Shown here piece after piece: positions 1-11,971 of a stretch of DNA of 64,000 nt (the first letter of the stretch is position 1; each line of letters begins with the position of its first letter). The notes under the pieces were generated by a model that saw only the letters and a program-made list of their open reading frames with translations, was not told the origin of the DNA and made no database searches. The translations under genes were made by a program, and so were the position numbers. Source of the stretch: Tragulus kanchil (Eukaryota; Chordata; Mammalia; Artiodactyla; Tragulidae); assembly GCA_022376925.1 (NCBI GenBank), contig JAIOJX010000006.1:63759394-63823393 (forward strand), written 5' to 3'.

Positions 1-139
1 ATTCAGTTTGTTACTATTTTTTTTTTTTTTTTTAGGATTTTTGCATTTCTGTTCATCAGTGATATTGGGCTATCATTTGTGGGATCTTTTTCTGGTAGTT
101 GATTTCTAATCTTATAGCATTGTGAACAGAAAAAAATGT

Positions 140-365
140 TTTATTTCAGTGGTCCCCACCCTTTCTGGTGCTAGGGCCTGGTTTTGTGGAAGACAGTTTT
201 TCCATAGACAGGGTGGGAATGGGAGCTGTGGGAGTGATGGGAAGAAATGGGGAGCAGGAGATGTAGCTTCACTCATTTGCCTGCCACTCACTTTCTGTGT
301 GTTGCCCAGGTCCTAACAGGCTATGGACCAGTACTGGTCCACAGCCTGGGGCTTGAAAATCCCTG
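140..365. mobile_element. Small nonautonomous DNA transposon (hAT-like)
   Basis: Inserted in the L1. The left end is CAGTGGTCCCCACCC, and the interior has GGTTTTGTGGAAGACAGTTT and GGACCAGTACTGGTCCACAG, as in an old mammalian nonautonomous transposon. Family name and target-site duplication not settled. Confidence 0.5.
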
Positions 366-682
366 CTTTATATGATTCAACATTCTTAAATTTAATAAAG
401 CTTGCTTTGTGGCCCAGCATGTGATCGATCTTGGAGAATATTCCATGTGCACTTAAAAAGAATGTGTATTCTGCTGCTTTCAGATGGAATGCTCTATAAA
501 TACCAGTTAAGTTGGTCTGGTTTAATTTGCCATATAAGGGCTGTGTTTCCTTATTTGTGCCTAGACGATAGGCCATTGATGTCAGTGGGGTGATAACATC
601 CTACATTATATGGTGCTACTATCGATTTCTCCTTTTATGTCTATTAACATTTGTCTTATATACGGAAGTGCTCACATATTGT

Positions 683-893
683 TCTTGTTGTTGTTTAGTC
701 ACTAACTTGTGTTCAACTCTTGCAACTCCATGGACTGTAGCCCACCAGGCTCCTCTGTCTATGGGATTTCCCAGGCAAGAATACCAGAGACGGTTACCAT
801 TACATTCTCCAGTGGATCTACCTGACCCAAGGAACAAACTCAGATCCTCTGCTTGACAGGCAATTTCTTTACCACTGAGCCACCTGGATAGCC
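683..893 (-). mobile_element. Bov-tA SINE, antisense
   Basis: Reads as reverse complement of a ruminant Bov-tA: TTGTTGTTTAGTCACTAACT... CATGGACTGTAGCCCACCAG... ending CTGAGCCACCTGGATAGCCC. It interrupts an antisense L1. Confidence 0.85.
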
Positions 894-904
894 CATGTTG
901 GGTA

Positions 905-1130
905 AACACATGCCTGTGTGCTGAGTTGCTTCAGTTGTGTCCAACTCTTTGTTATCTTATTGACCAAAGCCTGCCAGGTGTTTCTGTCTAAGGGATTCTC
1001 CAGGCAAGAATACTGGAGTGAGTTGCCATGACTTCCTCCAAAGGATCTTCCCAACTCAGGGTTTAAACTCACACCTCTTATACCTATTGCATTGGCAGAC
1101 AAATTCTTTACCATTCGCACCACATCTACA
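905..1130 (-). mobile_element. Bov-A/Bov-tA SINE, antisense
   Basis: Carries the Bov-A signature (GTGTGCTGAGTTGCTTCAGT, CCAGGCAAGAATACTGGAGT). It is diverged, directly abuts the 683-893 copy, and is also nested in L1. Confidence 0.8.
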
Positions 1131-1204
1131 ATTGCTGTTTCTTTTTCTTGGATTGATCCCTTGATCATTGTATAGTGTCTTCTTTATCTTTTGTAACAAT
1201 CTTT

Positions 1205-1284
1205 ATCTTTTTTAAATTAATTTTCATTGGAGTGTACTTGCTTTACAATGTTGTGTTAGTTTCTACTGTACAGCAAAGTGAATC

Positions 1285-1329
<45 letters not shown>

Positions 1330-1961
1330 TATATGCCCTCTTTTTTGGATTTCCTTCCCATTTAGGTCACCATAGAGAACTGAGTAGAGATTCCTGAGCT
1401 ATACAGTAGGTTCTAAATAGATCTCTATTTTATACATAGTAGTATATATATGTCAATTCCGATCTCCCATTTCATCCCATCCCCTCCTTCTTCCCTTAGT
1501 ATCCATACATTTATTCTCTATATCTGAGTCTCTATTTCTACTATTCAAATAAAATCATCTATACTATTTTTCTAAATTCCATATATATGCATTAAAGAAC
1601 GATATTTGTTTTCCTCTTTATTTTTTTACTCTATATGACAACTTTCAGGTCCATTCACATCTCTATGAATGATCCAGTTTTGTTCCTTTTAGGACTCAGT
1701 AGTATTCCATTGTATATATACTGTGTCTTCTTTATCCATTCCTCAATCAGTGGACATTTAGGTTGCTTCCATATCCTCACTATTATAAATAGTGCTGCAA
1801 TGAACATTGCATGTGTCTTTTTGAAATGTGGTTTTTCCAGAGTAAATGCCTAGTAGTGTTGTTGCTGGGCCATATGGTAGCTTTATTTTTAAGAACTCTC
1901 CATACTCTTCTCCATAGTGACTTAACAGTTTACATTATTACCAACTGTGCAAGAGGGTTCT
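1205..1961 (-). mobile_element. L1 3' end, antisense
   Basis: A 3'-end L1 fragment (TTACAATGTTGTGTTAGTTT, then TATTCCATTGTATATATACT and CTCCATAGTGACTTAACAGT) inserted in the older L1, with TCTTTATC on both sides. It contains a TA/CA microsatellite at 1286-1328. Confidence 0.75.
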
Positions 1962-1991
1962 GAAAGTCTTTATCCTAGTCTATTTTGTCTT

Positions 1992-2196
1992 GGGTTTCCC
2001 TGGTAATTCAGTGGTAAAGATTCCACCTGACAATGCAGAAGACCTAGTGGATCCCTGAGTCAAATAGATCCCTTGGAGAAGGAAGTGGCAACCCAGCCCA
2101 GTGGTTTTGCCTGGGAAATCCCAAGGACAGAGGAGCCTGGAGGGGTACAGTCGTGGGGTCACGGAAGAGTTGGAAACAACTTAGTGACTAAATAAC
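1992..2196 (+). mobile_element. Bov-tA SINE, sense
   Basis: Head GGGTTTCCCTGGTAATTCAG with a Bov-A body. It is inserted in L1 with a 10 bp target-site duplication, ATTTTGTCTT, at 1982-1991 and 2197-2206. Confidence 0.87.
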
Positions 2197-2410
2197 ATTT
2201 TGTCTTATATGAGTAATGTTACTCTAGCTTTCTTTTGATTTCCATTTGCATGGAATACCTTTTTGCAACCCCTACAGCTCTTCTTTTCCAACAATTTTAA
2301 AGATTTTCTTTTTTTGGCTTATACTTTCATTCTGTTTATAGCTGTAATAGGAGATTACTTATTATACCACTGTTTTCACCAGTTTTAATTTATTTATTAT
2401 TGTAATCTAT

Positions 2411-4657
2411 ACATCTAAGTTTGTAAAACCTCTGTGTATGTGTCCTATTGCTTTATTACCCACCAGATATAATTTCTCTTCATTAATGTACTGAAATAAT
2501 GAGATGGTCATGAAATGCCTCCCATAGTATGGTCAAATTTATTACCATGATGCAACTCTGTCAACTACAAATTGCTGTCTACCTCTACAAGGATTAAATC
2601 ATGAACTGTAACAGCTCCTGATTTTTAACACCCCCTGAAAAAAAGTTAAGGGTAGAGAGAAAAAATTAGGCACTCTGTGCTCAGGGTTGGGGGTACTGGC
2701 AGGACAGGTTTTCAGATAGACATTTTCAGGAGTCAGTTTTATGAGCCCAATTCTTGTACCTCCTCATATCTAGAAAAGCACTAAAATCCTCCATGGTGCC
2801 AACTGTTCCTCATGACTAGCAGAAAATGTCACTGAACTAGCAGAAATCTTCTGGAAAAAACATGTACTTGATTATATATATTCCCACTACACCCCAAAAT
2901 CACATATATACTGACCTTCCCCCCTGCCTCTTGGGAGCAGTTTCTCAAAGCTATTAAGGTACTATCTCCTGGCCTACAGTCCTCATTTTGCCCCAAATAA
3001 AACTTAACTCACAAAACAACAGCAACAAATAGCTACAGTCTAGATAAGGCTGTGATCTATAGGGCTTGGTGAAAGGAAGTGTACCTTCAATGGACTCCTG
3101 CCACACTGAGTATTATCTATGGTAGGTACCCAAATAATTATTTTCTAAATGGACAGTATTCAGACAAGTGGCACTTTATAGTTTATGATGCACTTTCACA
3201 CAGTTTATGTCAGCTGATTCACTTAATGATTTCATAAGATAGGCCAGGTATTATTGTTTGCATTTTAGAGATTATGAAACAGGCTTGGAAATAATGGGTC
3301 AGCATTGGAGTTGCAACTACAACTTACAGTCTTCTGAAACACAATGTGCTTTTCCTTCTGTATCATGGTGCCGCTTAGGAACATGAAAAGAATACTTCTG
3401 TCTCTAAATATAGCTCTCCTTTAGATTTCATGACCAGCTTACCTGAATGGCTTCCCAGATCCCAAATGCAATGAAACATTCCTCTCTTGACTGTACTCTG
3501 TGTTCCAGAGCTTCCGAATGAAGCCTGAATTAGTGCCTCTAGACCTAATTCGGACATCTAAGTTTGTAAAACCTCTGTGTATGTGTCCTATTGCTTTATT
3601 ACCCACCAGATATAATTTCTCTTCATTAATGTACTGAAATAATGAGATGGTCATGAAATGCCTCCCATAGTATGGTCAAATTTATTACCATGATGCAACT
3701 CTGTCAACTACAAATTGCTGTCTACCTCTACAAGGATTAAATCATGAACTGTAACAGCTCCTGATTTTTAACACCCCCTGAAAAAAAGTTAAGGGTAGAG
3801 AGAAAAAATTAGGCACTCTGTGCTCAGGGTTGGGGGTACTGGCAGGACAGGTTTTCAGATAGACATTTTCAGGAGTCAGTTTTATGAGCCCAATTCTTGT
3901 ACCTCCTCATATCTAGAAAAGCACTAAAATCCTCCATGGTGCCAACTGTTCCTCATGACTAGCAGAAAATGTCACTGAACTAGCAGAAATCTTCTGGAAA
4001 AAACATGTACTTGATTATATATATTCCCACTACACCCCAAAATCACATATATACTGACCTTCCCCCCTGCCTCTTGGGAGCAGTTTCTCAAAGCTATTAA
4101 GGTACTATCTCCTGGCCTACAGTCCTCATTTTGCCCCAAATAAAACTTAACTCACAAAACAACAGCAACAAATAGCTACAGTCTAGATAAGGCTGTGATC
4201 TATAGGGCTTGGTGAAAGGAAGTGTACCTTCAATGGACTCCTGCCACACTGAGTATTATCTATGGTAGGTACCCAAATAATTATTTTCTAAATGGACAGT
4301 ATTCAGACAAGTGGCACTTTATAGTTTATGATGCACTTTCACACAGTTTATGTCAGCTGATTCACTTAATGATTTCATAAGATAGGCCAGGTATTATTGT
4401 TTGCATTTTAGAGATTATGAAACAGGCTTGGAAATAATGGGTCAGCATTGGAGTTGCAACTACAACTTACAGTCTTCTGAAACACAATGTGCTTTTCCTT
4501 CTGTATCATGGTGCCGCTTAGGAACATGAAAAGAATACTTCTGTCTCTAAATATAGCTCTCCTTTAGATTTCATGACCAGCTTACCTGAATGGCTTCCCA
4601 GATCCCAAATGCAATGAAACATTCCTCTCTTGACTGTACTCTGTGTTCCAGAGCTTC
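2411..4657. repeat. Direct duplication D1 (period 1143)
   Basis: 2411-3514 is repeated at 3554-4657. The 39 bp between them (3515-3553) is a corrupted version of what follows the second copy. The unit contains unique intron DNA and a MIR. Likely an unmerged contig overlap. Confidence 0.95.
3140..3340 (+). repeat. MIR relic
   Basis: GATAGGCCAGGTATTATTGT followed by TTTTAGAGATTATGAAACAG is the MIR core. Repeated at 4283-4483 by D1. Confidence 0.65.
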
Positions 4658-4689
4658 ATGAACTTATGAATGAATTGCTCTGAATTAGT

Positions 4690-4830
4690 GTCTAACCTCT
4701 TATCTGCCTCTACTACTAGATTGTAGCTTCTCAGGGGCAGAGCCTGAGTCCTGTTCAGTGTTTCATCCTGATGTCTACCACAGTGCCTTCTGGTAGGTGC
4801 TCATAAATATTTGAGAAATCAAGTAAAACT
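4690..4830 (+). repeat. L2 3'-end relic
   Basis: TAGCTTCTCAGGGGCAGAGC ... ACAGTGCCTTCTGGTAGGTGCTC then AATATTTGAGAAAT resembles the L2 terminus. Confidence 0.6.
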
Positions 4831-5657
4831 CAACATAACCTTTAAGAGTGCCTAAACTTACCACAAAGAAAGTAAAAAGTCAAAACGTTTCTATAATTTC
4901 CCTGCCCACAAATAATTTTATGTATTGATTTTAGCTTCTAATGAATTGATGAACTATTCATATTTTATAAGGATAATTTTAACTCCAATATTCAAAATGG
5001 ACCACACTTACATTGAAATTTTTAGCCCAGTACCTTCATGTATACTCCAAAAATTTTACGTAAAAAATGTTAGACAAATGGATGGTTGAGTTGCTAAATC
5101 TTAAGTTAATGTGTATGTACCAGATTTTTGTGAACTAGGCATTAGGGTCAAAGATATAAACACTTTCAAGAGATAAGCTGATAGGAAACATAATTTATAA
5201 TTGTTTTTACTGGAAATAATTAGCATCTCCTAACCACATAACTTTGACTCATTTATATAATATTGATGAAATGCACCTGGATGGCACTTACCTTTATGAG
5301 ATTTTAGTTTTTAAAAGATCAGAAGAGGAAATGAGAATTTGTAGCAACTGACACTTGGAATAGAAAGATGCACAGCTTAAACATATACACCATTGATGCA
5401 AATACTTGCTCTATCCTTCCATATTTTAAATATCCTTAAATAAATGAAGGGAAATAAATTACAGAGATGCTAAAAGAATGATAAGGAAGGAGAAACTTTA
5501 CTATAGTCAAAATATATGTATTCTACTGATAAACAAGGCATGGGCAGAGGAATTTAGAAATGGCCTCTGAAGTGTGGTTGGCAGTCTATTTCAGTCCACA
5601 TTCCATTAAAGGTCTAAGTCAACCCTGGATCTTGATTTCTTTTCTACTGCTCAATAG

Positions 5658-5794
5658 GATGTTCTGGCGTCGGCAGGTTCACTTGATGTCAAGGATCCAG
5701 CCCAGCACCATCACCAGCTCCTTCCCCCAGCTGATGTCCAACGTGGATGCCGCTTACGAAGTGGCTGAGAGGGGCACAGCTTACTTCTTTAAAG
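5658..5794 (+). CDS. MMP20: MMP20 exon 7, first copy (hemopexin blades I-II)
   Basis: This exon encodes part of the hemopexin domain of enamelysin, the secreted zinc metalloproteinase that processes amelogenin in developing tooth enamel. The frame opens MFWRRQVHL and continues through NVDAAYE, the motif starting propeller blade II, to YFFKG. It is bounded by a polypyrimidine tract plus AG at 5656-5657 and a GT donor at 5795. The first base completes a codon begun in exon 6, and the last base starts the Gly codon finished by exon 8. The 137 bp length and entry/exit phases suit an MMP hemopexin exon. An identical copy lies 1121 bp downstream. The assignment to MMP20 rather than another MMP rests on the whole exon 7-10 protein, including the C-terminal SSSWIGC. 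Only one of the two copies is likely to exist in the animal. Confidence 0.85.
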
Positions 5795-6778
5795 GTACAC
5801 TAAAGATCCCTCAAAGAAAGAGGTAGTGGGGTGCAGGGCATGGTGTATTTAGAGAACCCAGGACTGTCGCCATTTGTTAGTCCACAGAGCGTGTTGAAGC
5901 CCCGATGTCCAACGTGATGCAGAGGTGCCAAAAAAAATTTCAAGTAAAACTCAACATAACCTTTAAGAGTGCCTAAACTTACCACAAAGAAAGTAAAAAG
6001 TCAAAACGTTTCTATAATTTCCCTGCCCACAAATAATTTTATGTATTGATTTTAGCTTCTAATGAATTGATGAACTATTCATATTTTATAAGGATAATTT
6101 TAACTCCAATATTCAAAATGGACCACACTTACATTGAAATTTTTAGCCCAGTACCTTCATGTATACTCCAAAAATTTTACGTAAAAAATGTTAGACAAAT
6201 GGATGGTTGAGTTGCTAAATCTTAAGTTAATGTGTATGTACCAGATTTTTGTGAACTAGGCATTAGGGTCAAAGATATAAACACTTTCAAGAGATAAGCT
6301 GATAGGAAACATAATTTATAATTGTTTTTACTGGAAATAATTAGCATCTCCTAACCACATAACTTTGACTCATTTATATAATATTGATGAAATGCACCTG
6401 GATGGCACTTACCTTTATGAGATTTTAGTTTTTAAAAGATCAGAAGAGGAAATGAGAATTTGTAGCAACTGACACTTGGAATAGAAAGATGCACAGCTTA
6501 AACATATACACCATTGATGCAAATACTTGCTCTATCCTTCCATATTTTAAATATCCTTAAATAAATGAAGGGAAATAAATTACAGAGATGCTAAAAGAAT
6601 GATAAGGAAGGAGAAACTTTACTATAGTCAAAATATATGTATTCTACTGATAAACAAGGCATGGGCAGAGGAATTTAGAAATGGCCTCTGAAGTGTGGTT
6701 GGCAGTCTATTTCAGTCCACATTCCATTAAAGGTCTAAGTCAACCCTGGATCTTGATTTCTTTTCTACTGCTCAATAG

Positions 6779-6915
6779 GATGTTCTGGCGTCGGCAGGTT
6801 CACTTGATGTCAAGGATCCAGCCCAGCACCATCACCAGCTCCTTCCCCCAGCTGATGTCCAACGTGGATGCCGCTTACGAAGTGGCTGAGAGGGGCACAG
6901 CTTACTTCTTTAAAG
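6779..6915 (+). CDS. MMP20: MMP20 exon 7, second copy (probable assembly duplicate)
   Basis: This is a base-for-base repeat of the exon at 5658-5794, including its acceptor and donor, lying inside the 1121 bp duplication 4819-7023. This copy continues without a break into the intron leading to exon 8, giving a 981 bp intron 7, so it represents the true downstream context. The exon enters with two codon bases supplied upstream and leaves with one. Splicing both copies together would therefore shift the frame within the hemopexin domain, so a real doubled exon would be damaging if both copies were included. The surrounding series of similar duplications makes an assembly cause much more likely than a genomic one. 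Confidence 0.8.
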
Positions 6916-7896
6916 GTACACTAAAGATCCCTCAAAGAAAGAGGTAGTGGGGTGCAGGGCATGGTGTATTTAGAGAACCCAGGACTGTCGCCATTTGTTA
7001 GTCATCACAGAGCGTGTTGAAGTCACTCCTCTTAAGACTGGAGATGCAGCACCCCTCTACTGTGACAATGACAGAAGTGACAGTGACTATCAAGCTCTTC
7101 TAAGAGCCAAAGATGTAGTCTAGTGAGGCACCATGCTAAGTGACAGTGTCCCTCCACCCCCACCCTAGGAAGGTAGAAACTTGATCTCTGCCCCCGCAAC
7201 CTCTGCTCTAAGCAATATGGCATACTCTACTGATAGCCTCTAATTCACCAAGTCAGCATGGAACCCTCAAGAGAGCAACACAAGCATCTGGGACTGAAGA
7301 GACAACTGCAACTTCAGGAAGTGAACACAGGCAATATCTCTGTCTCCAGCCCTTTACTATTTGAGTGACTTTGGAAAGTTATCTAATTGCTCTGAGTCTT
7401 CATTTCTCCCTGTGCAAAGTAGTAACAGTAATAACAAAAGTGAAGATGTGACAATGGCTAGTCAATGGAAGTTGTCCAGTAAGTGGTATGTATCAGTTTT
7501 CAGATTGTCTTTTCTTGATGCTGAGGGCTAAGGATAGAAAGTTAGTGCCAATTTAAGCACGAAGCAGCATTTGTGGTCTCTTGCCCCTTGTCTCTCATAC
7601 ATATATGAAACTGAAACTATATTATACAGATAAAAAGTATCTTGAAAAAAATGAATGTATTAAATTTAAGACAAAATTGTGTCAATGTTATTGCTTTCAT
7701 AAAACATCACTGGAGTTTTTACCTCCAGGACAAGTTTTAAATCTTTCATTGACTTGAATATATCTCCTACTGGGTTTTAGCCATAGTAAATATTCCATAA
7801 AGTAACCCCAATTGTAATCCTGCATAGAAATCCCAATGAGTGAAGGGGATCACTAAATAGTACAGAGTTTTTGTAAACTTTAATTTCTGTTTCCAG
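6916..7896 (+). other. MMP20: MMP20 intron 7
   Basis: This 981 bp intron is measured from the second exon 7 copy. Apart from a MIR relic near 7330-7460 no repeat was recognised. With the first copy included the apparent intron would be 2102 bp and contain a spare exon. Confidence 0.8.
7330..7460 (+). repeat. MIR relic
   Basis: TGAGTGACTTTGGAAAGTTA followed by GAGTCTTCATTTCTCCCTGT follows the MIR core. Confidence 0.55.
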
Positions 7897-8053
7897 GGCC
7901 CCACTATTGGATAACAAGAGGATTCCAAATCCAAGGTCCTCCTCGCACTATTTATGATTTTGGGTTCCCAAGATATGTGCAGCAAATAGATGCTGCAGTC
8001 TATCTCAAGGATGCACAGAAGACGCTTTTCTTTGTGGGGGATGAATACTACAG
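7897..8053 (+). CDS. MMP20: MMP20 exon 8 (hemopexin blades II-III)
   Basis: This 157 bp exon reads on from exon 7 in phase: the G left by exon 7 plus GG gives Gly, then [33 protein letters not shown] and [11 protein letters not shown]. The QIDAAVY motif opens propeller blade III. The acceptor is a T-rich tract ending in AG at 7895-7896, and the donor is GT at 8054-8055. The last two bases, AG, are completed by the C that starts exon 9 to make Ser. The exon is single-copy, lying between duplicated blocks, and has no stop or frameshift. The protein strongly resembles mammalian enamelysin, whose hemopexin domain is thought to help substrate recognition in enamel matrix. Confidence 0.92.
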
Positions 8054-8514
8054 GTATGGCTTTTCTCTCTGTGATTGTCCAGCTGTATTCAATGAGAAGG
8101 AAAAATCCCTTTGCAAAAAAGAGTGCAGGGCAAATTTGTAGTAGGCATGTTGACTCTTCAGTCACATAGGGTGGTGTTTACTGATGGTTGACACTGTCTT
8201 CGAGACACAGAACCATCCAAATAAGCAAAAAATTGATTGAATAATCCCATTGCTTTGGGTCTAACACATGAAACATCCTAATCTTTCAAAGCACTCAGTA
8301 ACTGGATGCCCAGTGGCCTAAATGGGTAGATGAAGCACTCCCAATATATAACTACCCACTGGAAATGCCTGAAAAAAACTGATTCCCTCTTATGTGAGTA
8401 TATCTTATTGACGCATGAGTATCAATGCATTCCAGAATACTCTGTGATTTTGTGAAGAATGAATGTGATGATTATGGGACTCCTTGAAGGAAATTTTTGC
8501 TGATAGGCAAAGGC

Positions 8515-10642
8515 CTTATTGCTAACTCCTTTAGCCCAAAACATGACAATTCTTCTTATCCAAAGAGGATGATGTATAATTTCTGTCTGCCTTACAAGAG
8601 GTTATCATAAGCAGATCCAATTACTGTATATAGAGACAACTTTATTTCTCCCACTTCATCTCACTACGCTAATTCACTTACATTGAAGAACTGTGTACAG
8701 CTCTTTGTCAAGCTCTGCCTCTGTACCTTCTCTATTCATGGATCTCACTTTAGCATTGCTTGTTTTTCTGAACTTTAAGAGAGAAGCAAAAAACTGATTC
8801 TATGCAGGTGACTACGCTAAACATTTTAGGTCTATGTTAAGATCTGGTTGTCAGCAGGAAATGACCAAACTTTCATCCAAGGGTTTTTATTTTATATTAC
8901 CCATTTTTAATAATCATATCTGTGGCATAAAATACATTTATAAATAAAGATCTGTCATCTTCCCCCACTTCTTCCAGGTTAGAGCTGAAAATATTGTACA
9001 ACAGAAACACAGATATACTTCAGGAAAATTTATTTCATGCAAATGAATGTCAAATGTGGACCTTCTTGACTCTTCTGGGTCACTGAGAGCCCTGGTAGCA
9101 CTGATCAAGTATCTTGTGCTGTCATGTATTTTCACTTTCAGTCCAATGTTTAAGCCACTAAACCAGCTAATTTTCTCTTAGAACTTTCTTTATGAAACAG
9201 GAATATTTATTCACTTATTAAGTCCCTAGCATCTGCTGAGCATATTCTCCAAAGTCTGAAGTGAATATGCTTCAAGAGAAGGTGGCTGTCATCACTGTGT
9301 ATCTGCAGAGAGACAGATATTGAGAAACTCAGCTCCCATTTTAGGTCTTAAGAGAATGGCATCCAGAGATGTATGTATGAGCAGGTATGTGAGAGTATGA
9401 GCTGGGATTGTCAGTATAACTTGTTAAAGCTTGTTCATAACCTGATTCTCATTGGGGGAAGTTATCCAGCCTTAATTTCTATACTCCATTCATTGCCTAG
9501 TCTTTGGACTAATCTACCACCCACCAACACCAACAGTAAAACATATACTTAAACCAAGTCAAACTGAGGCTTAACAGCTTATTGCTAACTCCTTTAGCCC
9601 AAAACATGACAATTCTTCTTATCCAAAGAGGATGATGTATAATTTCTGTCTGCCTTACAAGAGGTTATCATAAGCAGATCCAATTACTGTATATAGAGAC
9701 AACTTTATTTCTCCCACTTCATCTCACTACGCTAATTCACTTACATTGAAGAACTGTGTACAGCTCTTTGTCAAGCTCTGCCTCTGTACCTTCTCTATTC
9801 ATGGATCTCACTTTAGCATTGCTTGTTTTTCTGAACTTTAAGAGAGAAGCAAAAAACTGATTCTATGCAGGTGACTACGCTAAACATTTTAGGTCTATGT
9901 TAAGATCTGGTTGTCAGCAGGAAATGACCAAACTTTCATCCAAGGGTTTTTATTTTATATTACCCATTTTTAATAATCATATCTGTGGCATAAAATACAT
10001 TTATAAATAAAGATCTGTCATCTTCCCCCACTTCTTCCAGGTTAGAGCTGAAAATATTGTACAACAGAAACACAGATATACTTCAGGAAAATTTATTTCA
10101 TGCAAATGAATGTCAAATGTGGACCTTCTTGACTCTTCTGGGTCACTGAGAGCCCTGGTAGCACTGATCAAGTATCTTGTGCTGTCATGTATTTTCACTT
10201 TCAGTCCAATGTTTAAGCCACTAAACCAGCTAATTTTCTCTTAGAACTTTCTTTATGAAACAGGAATATTTATTCACTTATTAAGTCCCTAGCATCTGCT
10301 GAGCATATTCTCCAAAGTCTGAAGTGAATATGCTTCAAGAGAAGGTGGCTGTCATCACTGTGTATCTGCAGAGAGACAGATATTGAGAAACTCAGCTCCC
10401 ATTTTAGGTCTTAAGAGAATGGCATCCAGAGATGTATGTATGAGCAGGTATGTGAGAGTATGAGCTGGGATTGTCAGTATAACTTGTTAAAGCTTGTTCA
10501 TAACCTGATTCTCATTGGGGGAAGTTATCCAGCCTTAATTTCTATACTCCATTCATTGCCTAGTCTTTGGACTAATCTACCACCCACCAACACCAACAGT
10601 AAAACATATACTTAAACCAAGTCAAACTGAGGCTTAACAGCT
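8515..10642. repeat. Direct duplication D3 (period 1063)
   Basis: 8515-9579 is repeated at 9578-10642 with a clean join at a short shared GCTT. The unit is unique intron DNA. Confidence 0.95.
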
Positions 10643-10716
10643 AACTAAAGGATCTTGGTGAAAATTTTTAATTCTCTGTAAATTTAAGGATGTGGAGGGA
10701 GAGGACTTTTGATTTT

Positions 10717-11043
10717 TTTTTATTTTTTTTTTTTGTTTTTTTTTTTTTGGGGGGGGGGGGGGGGGGGAGAGAGCAGGCCGGGCGGGCCACTTCTATTGGT
10801 CTTTCCTTTCTCTATGTTCATCCGTCTTTGTTCTTTGGCTCCTGTGGGCCTCCCATCGTGGTGGCGTTTGTCGTTGCAGAGCGCCGGCTCTGGGCGCATG
10901 CGCTCCAGAGCTCCGGGTCGGTAATTGGACACATCAGTCCAGCTGCTCCATGGTACGTGGGATCTTCCCAGGCCAGGGCTCGAACCGGCGCCCCTTGCAC
11001 TGCAAGGCGGTGTCCTTACCCACTGGACCACCAGGGGAAGCCC
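10717..11043 (-). mobile_element. CHR-type tRNA-derived SINE
   Basis: On the reverse strand it starts with the tRNA-like head GGGCTTCCCCTGGTGGTCCA, has a CHR-like body and a distinctive extension (GAGCCAAAGAACAAAG... then a GC-rich stretch). It is flanked by a 13 bp target-site duplication, GACTTTTGATTTT at 10704-10716 and 11044-11056. Its tail is a T/G homopolymer mess. Confidence 0.85.
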
Positions 11044-11239
11044 GACTTTTGATTTTAATGATAACTTATTGCCCCTGAGGAAATAATATTGAAACCTTAC
11101 AACTGAATCTCTGTGAGTAACTACTAAGGAAAAGTCTGTGGCAATATAGATAAAACAAATTCATTTATAAATTGGCCTAAGACATTAATTCAAATATAAG
11201 AGAGCTCATTTTGACAGAAAGGAAAAGAAACCACATAGC

Positions 11240-11350
11240 CATTTTTTATATTAACCTCCCTGGGTTATTGAAAATATTAAGTGATATAATGAATGTAACT
11301 ACAGTGCTTGGCATATTGTAGGTGCTAAAAGAGTAATTGTTAAGTAATAG
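11240..11350 (+). repeat. MIR-like relic
   Basis: CTACAGTGCTTGGCATATTG and neighbours resemble the MIR 3' part. Repeated at about 12440-12550 by D4. Confidence 0.45.
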
Positions 11351-11911
11351 AAGGAACTTATATGGTAATTAACAAATAATTACTTTAAGAGTTGTGATAA
11401 TTAACAAATAATTGCTTAAACTTCAATATTCCTGTAAATAACAACCCAGTCAAAAAATTCTCCAATGGGAATTTTCTGTCTAAACACTGAAGTGCCTAAA
11501 CATTGAACTGAAATCTCTGCTTCTGGTAAGGCAGCCCTTTCAGCAATGAGAGTCTTCTACTTCACACTCTCCGGCACACACACACTTGTTTACACAGTGA
11601 GGAATAAGACAAATAACCTTGCCCGACCAACACGTTTTCAGAGATGTATGTATGAGCTATGTGGATTGTCAGTATAACTTGTTAAAGCTTGTTCATAACC
11701 TGATTCTCATTGGGGGAAGTTATCCAGCCTTAATTTCTATACTCCATTCATTGCCTAGTCTTTGGACTAATCTACCACCCACCAACACCAACAGTAAAAC
11801 ATATACTTAAACCAAGTCAAACTGAGGCTTAACAGCTAACTAAAGGATCTTGGTGAAAATTTTTAATTCTCTGTAAATTTAAGGATGTGGAGGGAGAGGA
11901 CTTTTGATTTT

Positions 11912-11920
11912 TTTTTTTTT

Positions 11921-11971
<51 letters not shown>

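Larger units (their letters stand above)
1..2400 (-). mobile_element. Old L1 ORF2, antisense, interrupted
   Basis: Segments 1-139, 366-682, 1131-1204, 1962-1991 and 2207 to about 2330 read in order as reverse-complement L1 ORF2 (for example TGTTCATCAGTGATATTGGG and CTGTGTTTCCTTATTTG). They are split by a DNA transposon, three SINEs and a second L1. No open frame survives. Confidence 0.7.
1..5657 (+). other. MMP20: MMP20 intron 6 (3' part, window edge)
   Basis: This is the sequence upstream of the first recognisable MMP20 exon; it ends in a pyrimidine-rich acceptor with AG at 5656-5657. The first 2.4 kb is a nest of antisense L1 pieces, two antisense and one sense Bov-tA SINE and a small DNA transposon. 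The rest is mostly unique AT-rich DNA with one MIR and one L2 relic, and it carries artificial-looking duplications (2411-4657 and the start of 4819-7023). No earlier MMP20 exon is visible, so exon 6 lies beyond the window edge. Confidence 0.75.
4819..7023. repeat. Direct duplication D2 (period 1121), includes exon 7
   Basis: 4819 to about 5900 is repeated at 5940 to about 7023. It carries MMP20 exon 7 and both its splice sites. The filler at 5901-5939 contains a damaged exon 7 fragment. Confidence 0.95.

Noticed and set aside
7767..8165. 132-residue open frame on the minus strand
   Set aside because: It is antisense to MMP20 exon 8, whose sense frame, splice sites and protein similarity are clear.
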